Shown here: positions 43,917-52,710 of the stretch, piece after piece | How positions within the stretch are numbered: position 1 is the first letter of the stretch | Layout of the letters: the number at the start of each line of letters is the position of its first letter | Assembly (NCBI GenBank): GCA_041690495.1 | Contig: JAWLHE010000010.1 | Span: 153,590 to 217,589, forward strand | DNA: 64,000 bases | DNA from: DATAAP01 sp041690495 | GTDB lineage: Bacteria > Pseudomonadota > Alphaproteobacteria > CACIAM-22H2 | Reading direction: 5' to 3' | The notes under the pieces: generated by a model | Told to the model about the DNA's origin: nothing | The model's database searches: none | What the model saw: only the letters and a program-made list of their open reading frames with translations | Made by a program: the position numbers and the translations under genes

Positions 43917-44594
43917 TCAGCGGGCCCCGAGCGCTTGCTTGAGCGCATCGGCGCCGGGGGCATCGGCCTTGTCATGAAGGACGATGTCCTCGACCGTGAG
44001 ATCCTTGCCGTAATACGCGCGGTTCCATTCCTCGCGCGCGCTGATGTACGAGCCCTCGAAGGAGCCGCCGGCGAAGGCGCCGCGGGTACGCGCGAAGGAA
44101 TAGATGTCGGCGCCGAGCGCGGGCGTCGTCGACGCTCCCAGCCCCATGCCCTTGGGCCCGACGGCGATGCTGGCATCGGCGCCGAGCTTGATCTGGTTCT
44201 TGATGACCTGGTCGAGGCCCTTGTCGGTCATCACGGTGAAGATCACCTCGGCATCCTGGGCGCCGATCTGAAGGCCGATCGAGCCGCTCGCCATGGTGTA
44301 GAACGCCGGGTCGCTCCATCCCGACGCGGTGCGCACCAGCAGCACGCCGCTGCCGCCTTCGCCGCCGAGGATGAAGCCGGCCTTGAGCAGGCTCGGGATG
44401 ACGAGGACTGCCTTGGCGCGGCCCAGCGCCTCGTTGAGCGTGGTGAAATCCGGATCGCTCCGCAGATGCTCGACCGCCAGGCGGGCTTTGTCGACGATCT
44501 CCTGTTCGGCCTTCTGTGCCGCGACGGGGCCGGCCGCAAGCGCGATCACGGCAAGGGTGACGACGGACACGATGCAACGAATACTCCGGAACAT
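43917..44594 (-). CDS. SYLF-domain (Ysc84/DUF500) exported protein
   Basis: 225 residues. ATG 44594 has AGGAGAG 6 nt upstream. MFRSIRCIVSVVTLAVIALA with AQA-type cleavage is a signal peptide. The domain contains AKAVLVIPSLLKAGFILGGE, GSGVLLVRTASGWSDPAFYT, GSIGLQIGAQDAEVIFTVMT and a GADASIAVGPKG loop, all characteristic of SYLF proteins, which bind phosphoinositides in eukaryotes; bacterial roles are unknown. It lies between cobO and cobQ with 14- and 8-nt gaps, so it must be transcribed with cobalamin genes under the B12 riboswitch. Whether it acts in cobalt or corrinoid handling is open. Confidence 0.88.
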   Translation of the reverse strand: MFRSIRCIVSVVTLAVIALAAGPVAAQKAEQEIVDKARLAVEHLRSDPDFTTLNEALGRAKAVLVIPSLLKAGFILGGEGGSGVLLVRTASGWSDPAFYTMASGSIGLQIGAQDAEVIFTVMTDKGLDQVIKNQIKLGADASIAVGPKGMGLGASTTPALGADIYSFARTRGAFAGGSFEGSYISAREEWNRAYYGKDLTVEDIVLHDKADAPGADALKQALGAR

Positions 44595-44608
44595 GATGGC
44601 TCTCCTGT

Positions 44609-45220
44609 TTAATACTCGATGCCGGCCTGTGCCTTGATGCCGGCGCGGAACGGGTGCTTGACCAGTGTCATCTCGGTGACGAGATCGGCCCGGTCGATGA
44701 GTTCCTGCGGCGCATTGCGCCCGGTCACGACGACATGCTGTTCGTGCGGCCGCGCGGCCAGCGCGGCGGCCACCGCCTCCAGCGGCAGGTAACCATAGCG
44801 CAGCACCACGTTCAGCTCGTCGAGGACGACGAGCTGGAAGCCCGGATCGGAAAGCATCTCCCTGGCGGCGGTCCAGGCGCGTTCCGCCGCCGCGACATCG
44901 CGCGCGCGGTCCTGGGTCTCCCAGGTGAATCCTTCGCCCATGGTGCGGATGGTCACGAGTTCGGGAAAGCGCTGCAGGAAATGCGCCTCGCCGGTGCTCC
45001 ATGCGCCCTTGATGAACTGCACGATGCCGACCCGCATGCCGTGGCCGAGACAGCGCATGACCATGCCCCAGGCCGCCGACGATTTGCCCTTGCCCTTGCC
45101 GGTATGGACGATCAGCAGTCCGCGCGTCTCGGTCTTCTCCGCCATCATCCGGTCGCGCGCGGCCTTGATGCGCCGCATCTTCTCGCGATGCTCCGCGTCG
45201 GTCGACCGTGTGTCAGTCAT
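44609..45220 (-). CDS. cobO: Cob(I)yrinic acid a,c-diamide adenosyltransferase
   Basis: 203 residues. The P-loop is LLIVHTGKGKGKSSAAWGMV; VGIVQFIKGAWSTGEAHFLQ, LVVLDELNVVLRYGYLPLEA and HVVVTGRNAPQELIDRADLV follow, as in CobO/BtuR-type transferases. It transfers the 5'-deoxyadenosyl group of ATP to Co(I) corrinoids, making the upper ligand. Its start overlaps the cobN stop by 8 nt, placing it in the same operon. Confidence 0.96.
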   Translation of the reverse strand: MTDTRSTDAEHREKMRRIKAARDRMMAEKTETRGLLIVHTGKGKGKSSAAWGMVMRCLGHGMRVGIVQFIKGAWSTGEAHFLQRFPELVTIRTMGEGFTWETQDRARDVAAAERAWTAAREMLSDPGFQLVVLDELNVVLRYGYLPLEAVAAALAARPHEQHVVVTGRNAPQELIDRADLVTEMTLVKHPFRAGIKAQAGIEY

Positions 45221-48200
45221 GGGCGCTCCCGTTCTCTCTCGCCATGCCCCGCATGCAGGATTGCAGCAGGTCGTGGGTGCTGTTCTTGCGCGGCTTCCAC
45301 AGCCCGCGCGCCTGCGCCTCGGCGAGGCGGTCGGCCATTTCTCGTAATGCGTCGGGATTGGCGTCGGCAATGAATGCCCGCACCGCCTCGTCGCGCAGAT
45401 AGGCGTCGAACACCGCGTCGAAATGGTGGTCTCGCACGGCGCCGGTGGTCGCCGCGAAGGCGAACAGGTAGTCGACCGTGGCCGCCATCTCGAACGCTCC
45501 CTTGTAGCCGTGGCGCATGCACCCGGCGATCCATTTCGGGTTGACGACCCGCGCGCGCACGACGCGCGCCACCTCCTCGTCGAGGGTGCGGATACGCGGC
45601 GAGTCGGGCCGCGAGTGGTCGTTATGATAGACCGCCGGCGCGCGGCCGGACAGGTGCCGCACGGTGGCGGCCATCCCGCCCTCGAACTGGTAGTAGTCGT
45701 CGCTGTCGAGCAGGTCATGCTCGCGGTTGTCCTGGTTCTGGACGATGGCCTCGACCTGCTGCAGCCGCGTTTCGAACAGCGTGTGCGCCGCTTCGCCCTC
45801 GCGTCCTGCGCCGTACGCATAGCCACCCCAGGCGAGATAAGCGCGGGCCAGATCGCCCGCATCGTCCCAACCCTTCTCGTCGATCAGCGCCTGCAGGCCG
45901 GCGCCGTACGCACCGGGCTTCGAGCCGAATACGCGGCTCGCGGCGCGCCGGGTTGCTTCATCGGCAGCGAGGCCGGCGGCTGCGAGCGCCGGCGCCTCCG
46001 CGCGCACGCGTGCGGCCAGCGGGTTCATGTTGGGGAGCTCGTCCAGGACGGCGACGGCGCGCACCGCGGAGTCGAACAGGTCGATCAGGTTGGCGAAGGC
46101 GTCGCGAAAGAATCCGGAGATGCGCAAGGTGACGTCGATGCGGGGCCGGTCGAGCACCGACAGCGGCAGGATCTCGAAGCCGGTGACGCGCCGCGAACTG
46201 TGGTCCCAGGTCGGCCGTACGCCGATCAGCGCCAGCGCCTGCGCGATGTCGTCTCCGCCCGTCCGCATGTTGCTGGTTCCCCATGCCGACAGGGCGAGGG
46301 TCTTCGGGTAGTCGCCATGCTCCTGCGCATGCCGTGCCAGCAGAAGCCCGGCGGATTTCCAGCCGAGCGTCCATGCCGCCGGGGTCGGTACGGCGCGCGT
46401 GTCGACGGAGAAGAAGTTGCGGCCGGTCGGCAGCACGTCGGCACGGCCGCGCGTCGGTGCGCCGGAGGGGCCCGGCCGCACGCGGCGGCCGGCGAGTCCG
46501 GCGAGCAGGCCGGCAATCTCCTCCGCCCCGCACCCTGCGATCGCGGGGGACAGCTCCCTGTCAATCCAGTCGAGAACCGGGCGTGTCCGTTCCCACTCGG
46601 CCTCCGGTTGGCGTGCGCCGCTGACAAGCGCAGCCGCGAGTTCCTCGAGCCGCTCAATCGTGTCGCCCGTGCTGCGCCAGCCCTCCGCAACGCCGAGCGC
46701 AGCGGGCCGCGTGCCGGTCCACGGCGCCGCCATGTCGGCGTCGAGCGGGTCGAAATGAAGCCCGAGATCCGCCGCAAGGGCGCGGAGCAGCGAGGCGTTG
46801 CGCCCCTGTCCGTCGTCGCGCGGGCTGCGGGCGATCGCGACCAGAAGATCGGTGCGCTGCGTGCCATCCGGACTGCGGCCGAACACGTGCAGCCCGTCGC
46901 GGATCTGCGCCTCCTTCAGCTCGCACAGAAACCCGTCGAGCTTGCCCAGCGCCGCGAGGTCCGGTTCGGTTCGCGCAATACCGCAATCGCGATCGATGCC
47001 GCTGGCGGCGGCGAGGTCGCGGATCTCGGCGGCGAGCGGCTTCAGCCGGCGCGGATCCTGGCCCGCCGCCTCGTAGTACTCGTCGATCAGTCGCTCCAGC
47101 GCGGCGAGCGGGCCGTAGCTGCCGGCGCGCGTCAGCGGCGGCGTCAGGTGGTCGATCACGACGGCGCCGGCCCGGCGCTTGGCCTGTGTGCCCTCGCCGG
47201 GATCGTTGACGATGAACGGATAGAGATGCGGGAGAGGACCGAGCGCGATCTCGGGCCAGCATGTTTCCGACAATGCGATCGCCTTGCCGGGCAGCCATTC
47301 GAGATTGCCGTGCTTGCCGACATGGACGACCGCCTGCGCGCGGAACGAATCGCGCAGCCACGCATGGAATGCGAGATAGCCGTGCGGCGGAACCAGGGCG
47401 GGGTCGTGATAGCTCGCCGCCGGGTCGACATTGTAACCGCGCGCCGGCTGCACACCGACCGCGACATTGCCGAAGCGCAGCGCCGCGATCCGGAACGCAC
47501 CGCAATCCAGCTCGCCGGGGCGATAGCCGGGGTCGCCCTCGGGCGGACCCCACCGGTTCAGCGCCGCATCCTGCATCTCGCGCGACAGCGTTCCGAAAAA
47601 GGTGGAATAGTCGATCAGCCTGAGCTCTTCGGATACCTGCCGCTCGTGCTGGCGCCAGACGTCGTTGGTGGGGCCGGCGCGCAGCAAGGCCATCAGCGCC
47701 GCCCCGTCCTCCGGCATGCCGTCGACGCGATAGCCGTCGGCCTTGAGCGCCCGCAGAATTTCGATAACGGCCTCCGGCGTGTCGAGGCCGACGCCATTGG
47801 CGATGCGCCCGTCGCGGTTCGGGTAGTTGGCGAGCACCAGCGCCACGCGCCGCTCGGCCGGCGGCGTCCGGCGCAGCCGCGCCCAGTTCGCCGCCAGCTC
47901 GGCGACGAAGCGAACGCGGTCTGGCACGCTCCGCAGGGCGACGATATCGGTTTCGGTCGCATCGTCGCGGCGGCGCAGCCCCTTGAATGCGATGGCGCGA
48001 GTCATGATGCGGCCGTCGATCTCGGTGAGCGCAACGTTCATGGCGATGTCGCGTGCCGAAAGGCCGCGCGTTCCATCGCGCCACTTCGGCTCGCTGCTGC
48101 CGGCGAGCACGATCTGCAGAACCGGGCAATCGGGCAGCGCGAGCGGATCGTCGGCTGCACCCGCGCCCGGCGCCGCGATCGCGAAGCCGGTCGCGTTCAG

Positions 48201-48998
48201 GATCACGTCGGGGGGCGCTGATCCGAAGACCGTGCGGATGGTTGCGGCCGCGACCGGATCCTTGAGGCTGGCGGCATGGAGCGGCAGCGCGTTGAGCCCG
48301 GCCCGGCGCAGCGCGCCGATCATGTCGTCGATGACGTCGGTGTCGGCCGCCTGCACCAGCGCACGATAGAAGACGACCGCCGCAACCGGTGCATCGGTTT
48401 GCCAGTGCCTGCGCACGTCGTCGAGAGTCGGTTCGGTGCAGCCGGGCCAGTAGAGCCCGGCGCGCAGGATCGGCGAGGGTTCGCGCCAATCCGCGGGGAA
48501 TTCGATCAGGCTTGCGGCACAGCGCAGGAACTCAAGCGCATTGGCAGCGCCGCCATGCACCAGGTAGTGCCACAGGCGGTTCACGGCCGCAGGCGGCAGC
48601 GTCGACTGCTCCGCCAGCGCCGGATCGGGCCGGTCGTCGCCAGGCATCAGGGCGAGCGCTATTCCGCGCGCGCGGCAGGTCGCGGCGATTTGCTCGACGC
48701 CGTATTGCCAGTAGCCCTGGCCCCCAAGCAGCCGGACGACCACCAGGCGCGCGTGCTGCACGACCTTGTCGACATACAGATCGACCGACAAATTGTGCGA
48801 CAGGCGCATCAGGTTCGCGAGCCTGAGGCGCGGAAACCCCGCGCCGTGCGCCGCGGCCGCCGCGGCATGCGCGGCAGCGAGCATCGCGATCTCGCTGTCG
48901 GCGGCGGTAAGCACGACGATGTCGGCCGGCGTCTGGCCGAGATCGACCGCCTCGCGCCCGTCCGCGACCTCGCCGCGTTGTGTCGCCAGCAGATGCAT
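45213..48998 (-). CDS. cobN: Cobaltochelatase large subunit CobN
   Basis: 1261 residues, the full length of CobN/magnesium-chelatase-H-like proteins. Landmarks include LMRLSHNLSVDLYVDKVVQH near 65-85, VVFYRALVQAADTDVIDDMI, RVALVLANYPNRDGRIANGV, AVVHVGKHGNLEWLPGKAIA (tetrapyrrole site), FIVNDPGEGTQAKRRAGAVV and, near the C-terminus, GYKGAFEMAATVDYLFAFAA. With AAA+ subunits it inserts cobalt into hydrogenobyrinate a,c-diamide, the late step of the aerobic route. The partner subunits (CobS/CobT of the Pseudomonas naming) are not in the window. It follows cobW by 3 nt and overlaps cobO by 8 nt. Confidence 0.95.
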   Translation of the reverse strand: MHLLATQRGEVADGREAVDLGQTPADIVVLTAADSEIAMLAAAHAAAAAAHGAGFPRLRLANLMRLSHNLSVDLYVDKVVQHARLVVVRLLGGQGYWQYGVEQIAATCRARGIALALMPGDDRPDPALAEQSTLPPAAVNRLWHYLVHGGAANALEFLRCAASLIEFPADWREPSPILRAGLYWPGCTEPTLDDVRRHWQTDAPVAAVVFYRALVQAADTDVIDDMIGALRRAGLNALPLHAASLKDPVAAATIRTVFGSAPPDVILNATGFAIAAPGAGAADDPLALPDCPVLQIVLAGSSEPKWRDGTRGLSARDIAMNVALTEIDGRIMTRAIAFKGLRRRDDATETDIVALRSVPDRVRFVAELAANWARLRRTPPAERRVALVLANYPNRDGRIANGVGLDTPEAVIEILRALKADGYRVDGMPEDGAALMALLRAGPTNDVWRQHERQVSEELRLIDYSTFFGTLSREMQDAALNRWGPPEGDPGYRPGELDCGAFRIAALRFGNVAVGVQPARGYNVDPAASYHDPALVPPHGYLAFHAWLRDSFRAQAVVHVGKHGNLEWLPGKAIALSETCWPEIALGPLPHLYPFIVNDPGEGTQAKRRAGAVVIDHLTPPLTRAGSYGPLAALERLIDEYYEAAGQDPRRLKPLAAEIRDLAAASGIDRDCGIARTEPDLAALGKLDGFLCELKEAQIRDGLHVFGRSPDGTQRTDLLVAIARSPRDDGQGRNASLLRALAADLGLHFDPLDADMAAPWTGTRPAALGVAEGWRSTGDTIERLEELAAALVSGARQPEAEWERTRPVLDWIDRELSPAIAGCGAEEIAGLLAGLAGRRVRPGPSGAPTRGRADVLPTGRNFFSVDTRAVPTPAAWTLGWKSAGLLLARHAQEHGDYPKTLALSAWGTSNMRTGGDDIAQALALIGVRPTWDHSSRRVTGFEILPLSVLDRPRIDVTLRISGFFRDAFANLIDLFDSAVRAVAVLDELPNMNPLAARVRAEAPALAAAGLAADEATRRAASRVFGSKPGAYGAGLQALIDEKGWDDAGDLARAYLAWGGYAYGAGREGEAAHTLFETRLQQVEAIVQNQDNREHDLLDSDDYYQFEGGMAATVRHLSGRAPAVYHNDHSRPDSPRIRTLDEEVARVVRARVVNPKWIAGCMRHGYKGAFEMAATVDYLFAFAATTGAVRDHHFDAVFDAYLRDEAVRAFIADANPDALREMADRLAEAQARGLWKPRKNSTHDLLQSCMRGMARENGSAHD

Positions 48999-49001
48999 CC
49001 G

Positions 49002-50012
49002 CTATGCCTTCGCCAGCGCCTGCTCGATCCGCACGCGGTCGATGCCCTTGCGCCCGATCACGACCAGGGTCGAAGCGCGCGCCTCGCCGGCACGCCAGGC
49101 GCGGTCGTAGTACTGCTCGATGCGCGGCCCCACGCCCTGTACCGCGAGCCGCATCGCCTTACCCGGCACGTCGAGAAATCCCTTCACGCGCAGGATGTCG
49201 TGCGCGGCGATGGCCTCGCGCAGGCGGCCGGCCAGCGCCTGCGGCTCGGCAACCGCATCGATCGTCACGACGAAGCTTTCGAAGTCGTCGTGATCGTGCT
49301 CGCCCGCCGTGTCGATATGCGACGGCCGGCTCGACAGATCGCTCTCCGCCGCCGCGTGCAGGCCGAGCACGACTTCGGGATCGAGCGCGCCGAATCGCGA
49401 CGGCACCACTTTTGCGCCCGGCCGCACCCGCGCGGCCAGCGCCTGCAGCGCGCGATCGAGCGCCGCCGCGTCGAGCAGGTCGGCCTTGTTGAGCACGACG
49501 AGATCGGCGCATTGCAGCTGGTCGGTGAACACCTCCTCGAGCGGGTTCTCATGCTCGGGCGACTGAAGCTCCGGCGGTTCGAAGCTGCCGCCGGTGAACG
49601 ACGCGGCATCGACCACCGCGATCACGCCGTCGACGGTGATGCGCGCCCTGATTTCGGGCCAGGCGAACGCCTTGACCAGCGGCTTGGGCAACGCAAGGCC
49701 GGACGTCTCGATGACGATGTGGTCGGGCGGTTCCGGCCGCTCGAGAAGGCCCTCGATGGTCGGCAGGAAATCGTCGGCGACGGTGCAGCAGATGCAGCCG
49801 TTGGCGAGCTCGACCACGTCGCCGGGGCCGCACGCCGCATCGCCGCAGCCGAGCAGCAATTCGCGGTCGATCCCGAGCTCGCCGAACTCGTTGATGACGA
49901 GGGCGATACGGCGCTCGCGGGCGCGCGTCACCAGATGGCGCAGCAGGGTGGTCTTGCCGGCGCCGAGAAAACCTGTGATGACGGTTGCGGGAATGCGCCG
50001 ATGCAGCGTCAT
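49002..50012 (-). CDS. cobW: CobW-family GTP-dependent metal chaperone
   Basis: 336 residues. ATG 50012 has AGGAGA just upstream and overlaps cobU by 4 nt. The GTPase domain opens PATVITGFLGAGKTTLLRHL (Walker A), then INEFGELGID, and carries the metal-binding ANGCICCTVADDFLP (C-x-C-C), HIVIETSGLALPKPLVKAF and VVLNKADLLDA. A short HIDTAGEHDHDDFESF segment adds His/Asp ligands, and the CobW C-terminal domain (DILRVKGFLDVPGKAMRLAV) closes the protein. It probably loads cobalt into CobN, whose gene follows by 3 nt. Confidence 0.95.
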   Translation of the reverse strand: MTLHRRIPATVITGFLGAGKTTLLRHLVTRARERRIALVINEFGELGIDRELLLGCGDAACGPGDVVELANGCICCTVADDFLPTIEGLLERPEPPDHIVIETSGLALPKPLVKAFAWPEIRARITVDGVIAVVDAASFTGGSFEPPELQSPEHENPLEEVFTDQLQCADLVVLNKADLLDAAALDRALQALAARVRPGAKVVPSRFGALDPEVVLGLHAAAESDLSSRPSHIDTAGEHDHDDFESFVVTIDAVAEPQALAGRLREAIAAHDILRVKGFLDVPGKAMRLAVQGVGPRIEQYYDRAWRAGEARASTLVVIGRKGIDRVRIEQALAKA

Positions 50013-50581
50013 GGCTTCTCCTTGAGGGTGAGCGGCAGGCCGGCGGCGACGAAGACGACGCGGTCGGAAACGGCGGCCACGGCCTGGTGGAGGCGGCCGG
50101 CATGGTCGCGGAAGGCGCGGGCGAGCGCATTGTCCGGTACGATGCCGAGCCCCACCTCGTTCGAGACCAGCACCACGGGGCCGGCGATCTGCCGCAGCGC
50201 CGCGACCAGCCGGTCGGTTTCGCGGATGACGTCGTATCCGGCGCCGAGCAGGTTCGAAAGCCACAGGGTCAGGCAGTCGACGAGGATCGGGCGGTCGGCC
50301 CGCGAGTCTCTCCGCAGGACCTCGGACAGCGCGAGGGGCGCTTCCTGCGTCTGCCAGCTCGTACCGCGGCGCGCGCGATGCGCGGCGATGCGTTCCGCCA
50401 TCTCGGCGTCGCCGACCTCGGCTGTCGCGACATAGAGCGCGGTCTGGCCGGGCTTCAGCGTGCCGAGGACCAACGCCTCGGCATACGCGCTCTTGCCGGC
50501 GCGCGCGCCGCCGAGCACGAGAGTGATGCCTTGAAGAGGAGCTCTCTGGGCCGTGCCTACGGCCGGTTCCGCTGCTGACAA
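50009..50581 (-). CDS. cobU: Adenosylcobinamide kinase/adenosylcobinamide-phosphate guanylyltransferase
   Basis: 190 residues from a TTG start at 50581. TTG is chosen because GGGAGGA (50595-50589) stands 7 nt upstream, while any earlier start would put coding sequence inside the riboswitch. The P-loop is LVLGGARAGKSAYAEALVLG, followed by ALYVATAEVGDAEMAERIAA, ILVDCLTLWLSNLLG and VVLVSNEVGLGIVPDNALAR, all standard for CobU (CobP in Pseudomonas naming). It phosphorylates adenosylcobinamide and transfers GMP to it. First gene after the B12 riboswitch; its stop overlaps the cobW start by 4 nt. Confidence 0.93.
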   Translation of the reverse strand: MSAAEPAVGTAQRAPLQGITLVLGGARAGKSAYAEALVLGTLKPGQTALYVATAEVGDAEMAERIAAHRARRGTSWQTQEAPLALSEVLRRDSRADRPILVDCLTLWLSNLLGAGYDVIRETDRLVAALRQIAGPVVLVSNEVGLGIVPDNALARAFRDHAGRLHQAVAAVSDRVVFVAAGLPLTLKEKP

Positions 50582-50635
50582 GTGCCGATCCTCCCGCCGA
50601 GGAATCGAGTGGGCCGCGGCCGAAGGGGCCGGCGT

Positions 50636-50850
50636 CCGGGAGGTCTCCTGGCTCGGGGTCATCGACCGCCGGTCCGCCTTCCCGACACTCACCCGGGAGC
50701 CTTGGCTCCCCGACCAGCGCCAGTGGCATATAAGACCGTGATCTCGCCGCTTACAGTTGCGGGGGCAGCGCCGGCTTGGCGAAACGACTGACACGGCCGC
50801 TCCGCGTCACCGGACTTCCCTGTCCGGACGCGGCCGGACGGTACCATGCG
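50636..50850 (-). promoter_or_regulatory. Cobalamin (B12) riboswitch controlling the cobU-cobW-cobN-cobO-SYLF-cobQ operon
   Basis: On the minus strand the conserved core reads in order: GGTACCG at about 50845, GGGAAGTCCGGTGACGCGG, CTGCCCCCGCAACTGTAAGC (ending near 50749), GCCACTG at 50727-50721, GGGAAGGCGGACC, and the B12 box GAGCCAGGAGACCT at 50654-50641. These are the hallmark blocks of the cobalamin aptamer. Between aptamer and start codon, TCCTC (50603-50599) can pair with GAGGA (50593-50589), hiding the ribosome site of cobU, so translational shut-off at high adenosylcobalamin is likely. Folding was judged by eye. Confidence 0.93.
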
Positions 50851-51057
50851 CGCCCCGGCAATGGTAGGGGCGGCTTGGCCGGCGCCCGGCTCTACGGCAG
50901 CGGCCCATTCTCGCCATTGTCCGGCTGTGCGCGCGGCGCGTTCCAGAGCACGGCAACGCCGATCAGCGCCGAGACGATCGATGCCTGCCGTTCCTCGCAC
51001 GGAATTCGCCCACGCCGAGCGAATTCGCACCTTCGGTTCCGGTTCCGGCGGCGGAGT
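50851..51057. other. Gap between the riboswitch and cobC
   Basis: This is the upstream part of a 476-bp stretch without a protein gene. It must hold the promoter of the riboswitch RNA (minus strand) and the end of the cobC transcript. I could not pick out a confident -35/-10 pair or terminator; the two GAATTCG-type hexamer repeats near 51001 and 51021 look incidental. Confidence 0.4.
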
Positions 51058-51741
51058 TCAAGCCACCCGGCTCGGCGGGGTTTCCGTCAGGAGCGGCGGC
51101 CGGTTGACCGGGCCGATCCGCCACGGATTGCCGGCGCCGGGGCCCTGCACATGGTCCAGCCGGCTCAGCGACAGCGTGTCGATGGTGAAGGCAAGCGCCG
51201 CTTCGGGATGAAGGCCGAGCGCGTGCGCCAGCGCGGCGCGGATCGACCCGCCATGCGCCACCACGACGATGTCGCGTCCGGCATGGGCCGCGGTCAGCCG
51301 CTGCACGGCATCGGCGACGCGCGCGATGACCTCGACGAAGCTCTCGCCGCCAGGCGGCTTCTCGTGCGCCGGAGCGAGCCAGAATTTGTGACCCTCGACG
51401 CCAACGCCCTTGGTGCCCGGCCGCGCCTTGCCGAAGGCGCCGATCTCGTCGTAGCTGCGGCCCTGCCACGCGCCGAAGCTCTGCTCGATGAATGCGGGTT
51501 CGATCCGCGGCGGCGCAGGCGTACGGCCGTTCATCGCGGCATGGATGGCGGCGGCGGTGGCTTGCGTGCGCGTCAGCGGCGTGGCGAACCAGATCGCGTC
51601 GTCCGGAACGCAAGCGGCGAGCGCTGCGAACGCGACGGCGTTCGACGTGTCGGCCGGGATGTCGCGCTGGCCGTAGATGCGTCCGGTCGGGTTGATCACG
51701 GGCGCGTGGCGGATCCACCACCAGCGCGTCGTAACGGTCAT
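51058..51741 (-). CDS. cobC: Histidine phosphatase, probable alpha-ribazole phosphatase
   Basis: 227 residues from ATG 51741. The phosphohistidine motif is TTRWWWIRHAPVINPTGRIY (R11, H12), followed by FATPLTRTQATAAAIHAAM, EQSFGAWQGRSYDEI with the acid residue, GESFVEVIARVADAV and the second His in VVVAHGGSIRAALAHALGL. This is the phosphoglycerate-mutase-like superfamily. Its position 4 nt after cobS and near cobU makes removal of phosphate from alpha-ribazole-5'-phosphate (CobC) the best guess, though other small phosphoesters are possible. Confidence 0.82.
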   Translation of the reverse strand: MTVTTRWWWIRHAPVINPTGRIYGQRDIPADTSNAVAFAALAACVPDDAIWFATPLTRTQATAAAIHAAMNGRTPAPPRIEPAFIEQSFGAWQGRSYDEIGAFGKARPGTKGVGVEGHKFWLAPAHEKPPGGESFVEVIARVADAVQRLTAAHAGRDIVVVAHGGSIRAALAHALGLHPEAALAFTIDTLSLSRLDHVQGPGAGNPWRIGPVNRPPLLTETPPSRVA

Positions 51742-51745
51742 GTCG

Positions 51746-52597
51746 TCAGACCCAGGTCGGCGATGCGATGTAGCCGAGGATGATTGCGGTTTCACTGAGC
51801 TGCTGGGTCGCGCCCAGCACGTCGCCAGTGTGCCCGCCCAGCCGCCGACGCGCAAGCCACCCGACGGCGATGCCTGCGGCGCTTGCGGCGACGATCGCGA
51901 CGAGTCCCCAGATGGGCCACAGCGTCGCGACGACGATCAGCGCGCCAAGTGCTCCGGCATCGACCACGCGGCTCCGGTCGGGTTGCCCGGCGGCCCGGCC
52001 GAGCCCGTCGTGCCGGGCCGGCGGCAGCATGTACATGACGGCCGGAACCACGGCGCGCGAACCCGCCGCACCGGCGATCAGCAGCAGGATGGCTTCGACC
52101 GTGCTGCCCGCATAGGACAGCCCGACGACGCGCAGCGACAGCACGAAGAACAGCGCCATGACGCCGAACGTGCCGATATGGCTGTCGCGCATGATCGCGA
52201 GCGCCTGTTCGCGCGTGCGCGCGCCGAGGCCGTCCGCCGAATCGGCCAGGCCATCCTCGTGCAGGCCGCCCGTGACGATCGCCATCGTCGCGACGGCCAG
52301 AAGCGCGGCGACGGTGGGCGACATGCCGAACATGTCGGCTGCGGCATAGACGGCGCCGGCGGCGGCGCCGACCACGAGCCCGACCAGCGGAAAGGCGCGA
52401 ACGGCCGCAGCGACCGGCTGCGCGCCGTCGTCGCCCTTCAAGGGCACCGGCAGGCGGGTCAGGAAGCTCAGCGCAAGCCGGAACTCGGCAATCCAGCCCA
52501 GCAGGGCCACGGCAGGCGTCGCCTCGACCGCGCGGGCCGGTTCCGGTGACGACGAGGTGTCCGGCATCGTCGCAAATCGCAAGAACGGTAATTTCAT
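51746..52597 (-). CDS. cobS: Adenosylcobinamide-GDP ribazoletransferase (cobalamin synthase)
   Basis: 283 residues with about seven membrane helices. Key segments: FRLALSFLTRLPVPLKGD near residue 40, VTGGLHEDGLADSADGLG with the acidic metal-binding motif, and ARTREQALAIMRDSHIGTFG. It joins adenosylcobinamide-GDP and alpha-ribazole (phosphate) at the membrane, giving adenosylcobalamin (phosphate). ATG 52597 and ATG 52567 are both possible and neither has a strong ribosome site. It diverges from cobT across about 110 bp, and cobC follows 4 nt downstream. Named cobV in the Pseudomonas scheme. Confidence 0.93.
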   Translation of the reverse strand: MKLPFLRFATMPDTSSSPEPARAVEATPAVALLGWIAEFRLALSFLTRLPVPLKGDDGAQPVAAAVRAFPLVGLVVGAAAGAVYAAADMFGMSPTVAALLAVATMAIVTGGLHEDGLADSADGLGARTREQALAIMRDSHIGTFGVMALFFVLSLRVVGLSYAGSTVEAILLLIAGAAGSRAVVPAVMYMLPPARHDGLGRAAGQPDRSRVVDAGALGALIVVATLWPIWGLVAIVAASAAGIAVGWLARRRLGGHTGDVLGATQQLSETAIILGYIASPTWV

Positions 52598-52710
52598 TGG
52601 CAAATATAGGCGTCCTGCAGGAAAAACACCCGTCTTCCGTCGGGACCCTGCCGACATTCGAGCGCCTGCCAAGTTTGGCGCCAAAACCCTTCGCAATGGT
52701 GAATTGCCAG

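Noticed and set aside
45423..48221. A 932-codon open frame on the plus strand opposite cobN
   Set aside because: It mirrors the coding strand of an unmistakable CobN; its translation is Arg/Gln/Asp-rich without domains. Long antisense frames are expected at this GC content.
50888..51000. A hydrophobic minus-strand stretch (ASIVSALIGVAVLWNAPRAQ) upstream of the B12 riboswitch, thought to be a CbtB-like or truncated membrane protein
   Set aside because: No start codon with a ribosome site, no His-rich cobalt motif, and no match to CbtB features; probably chance.
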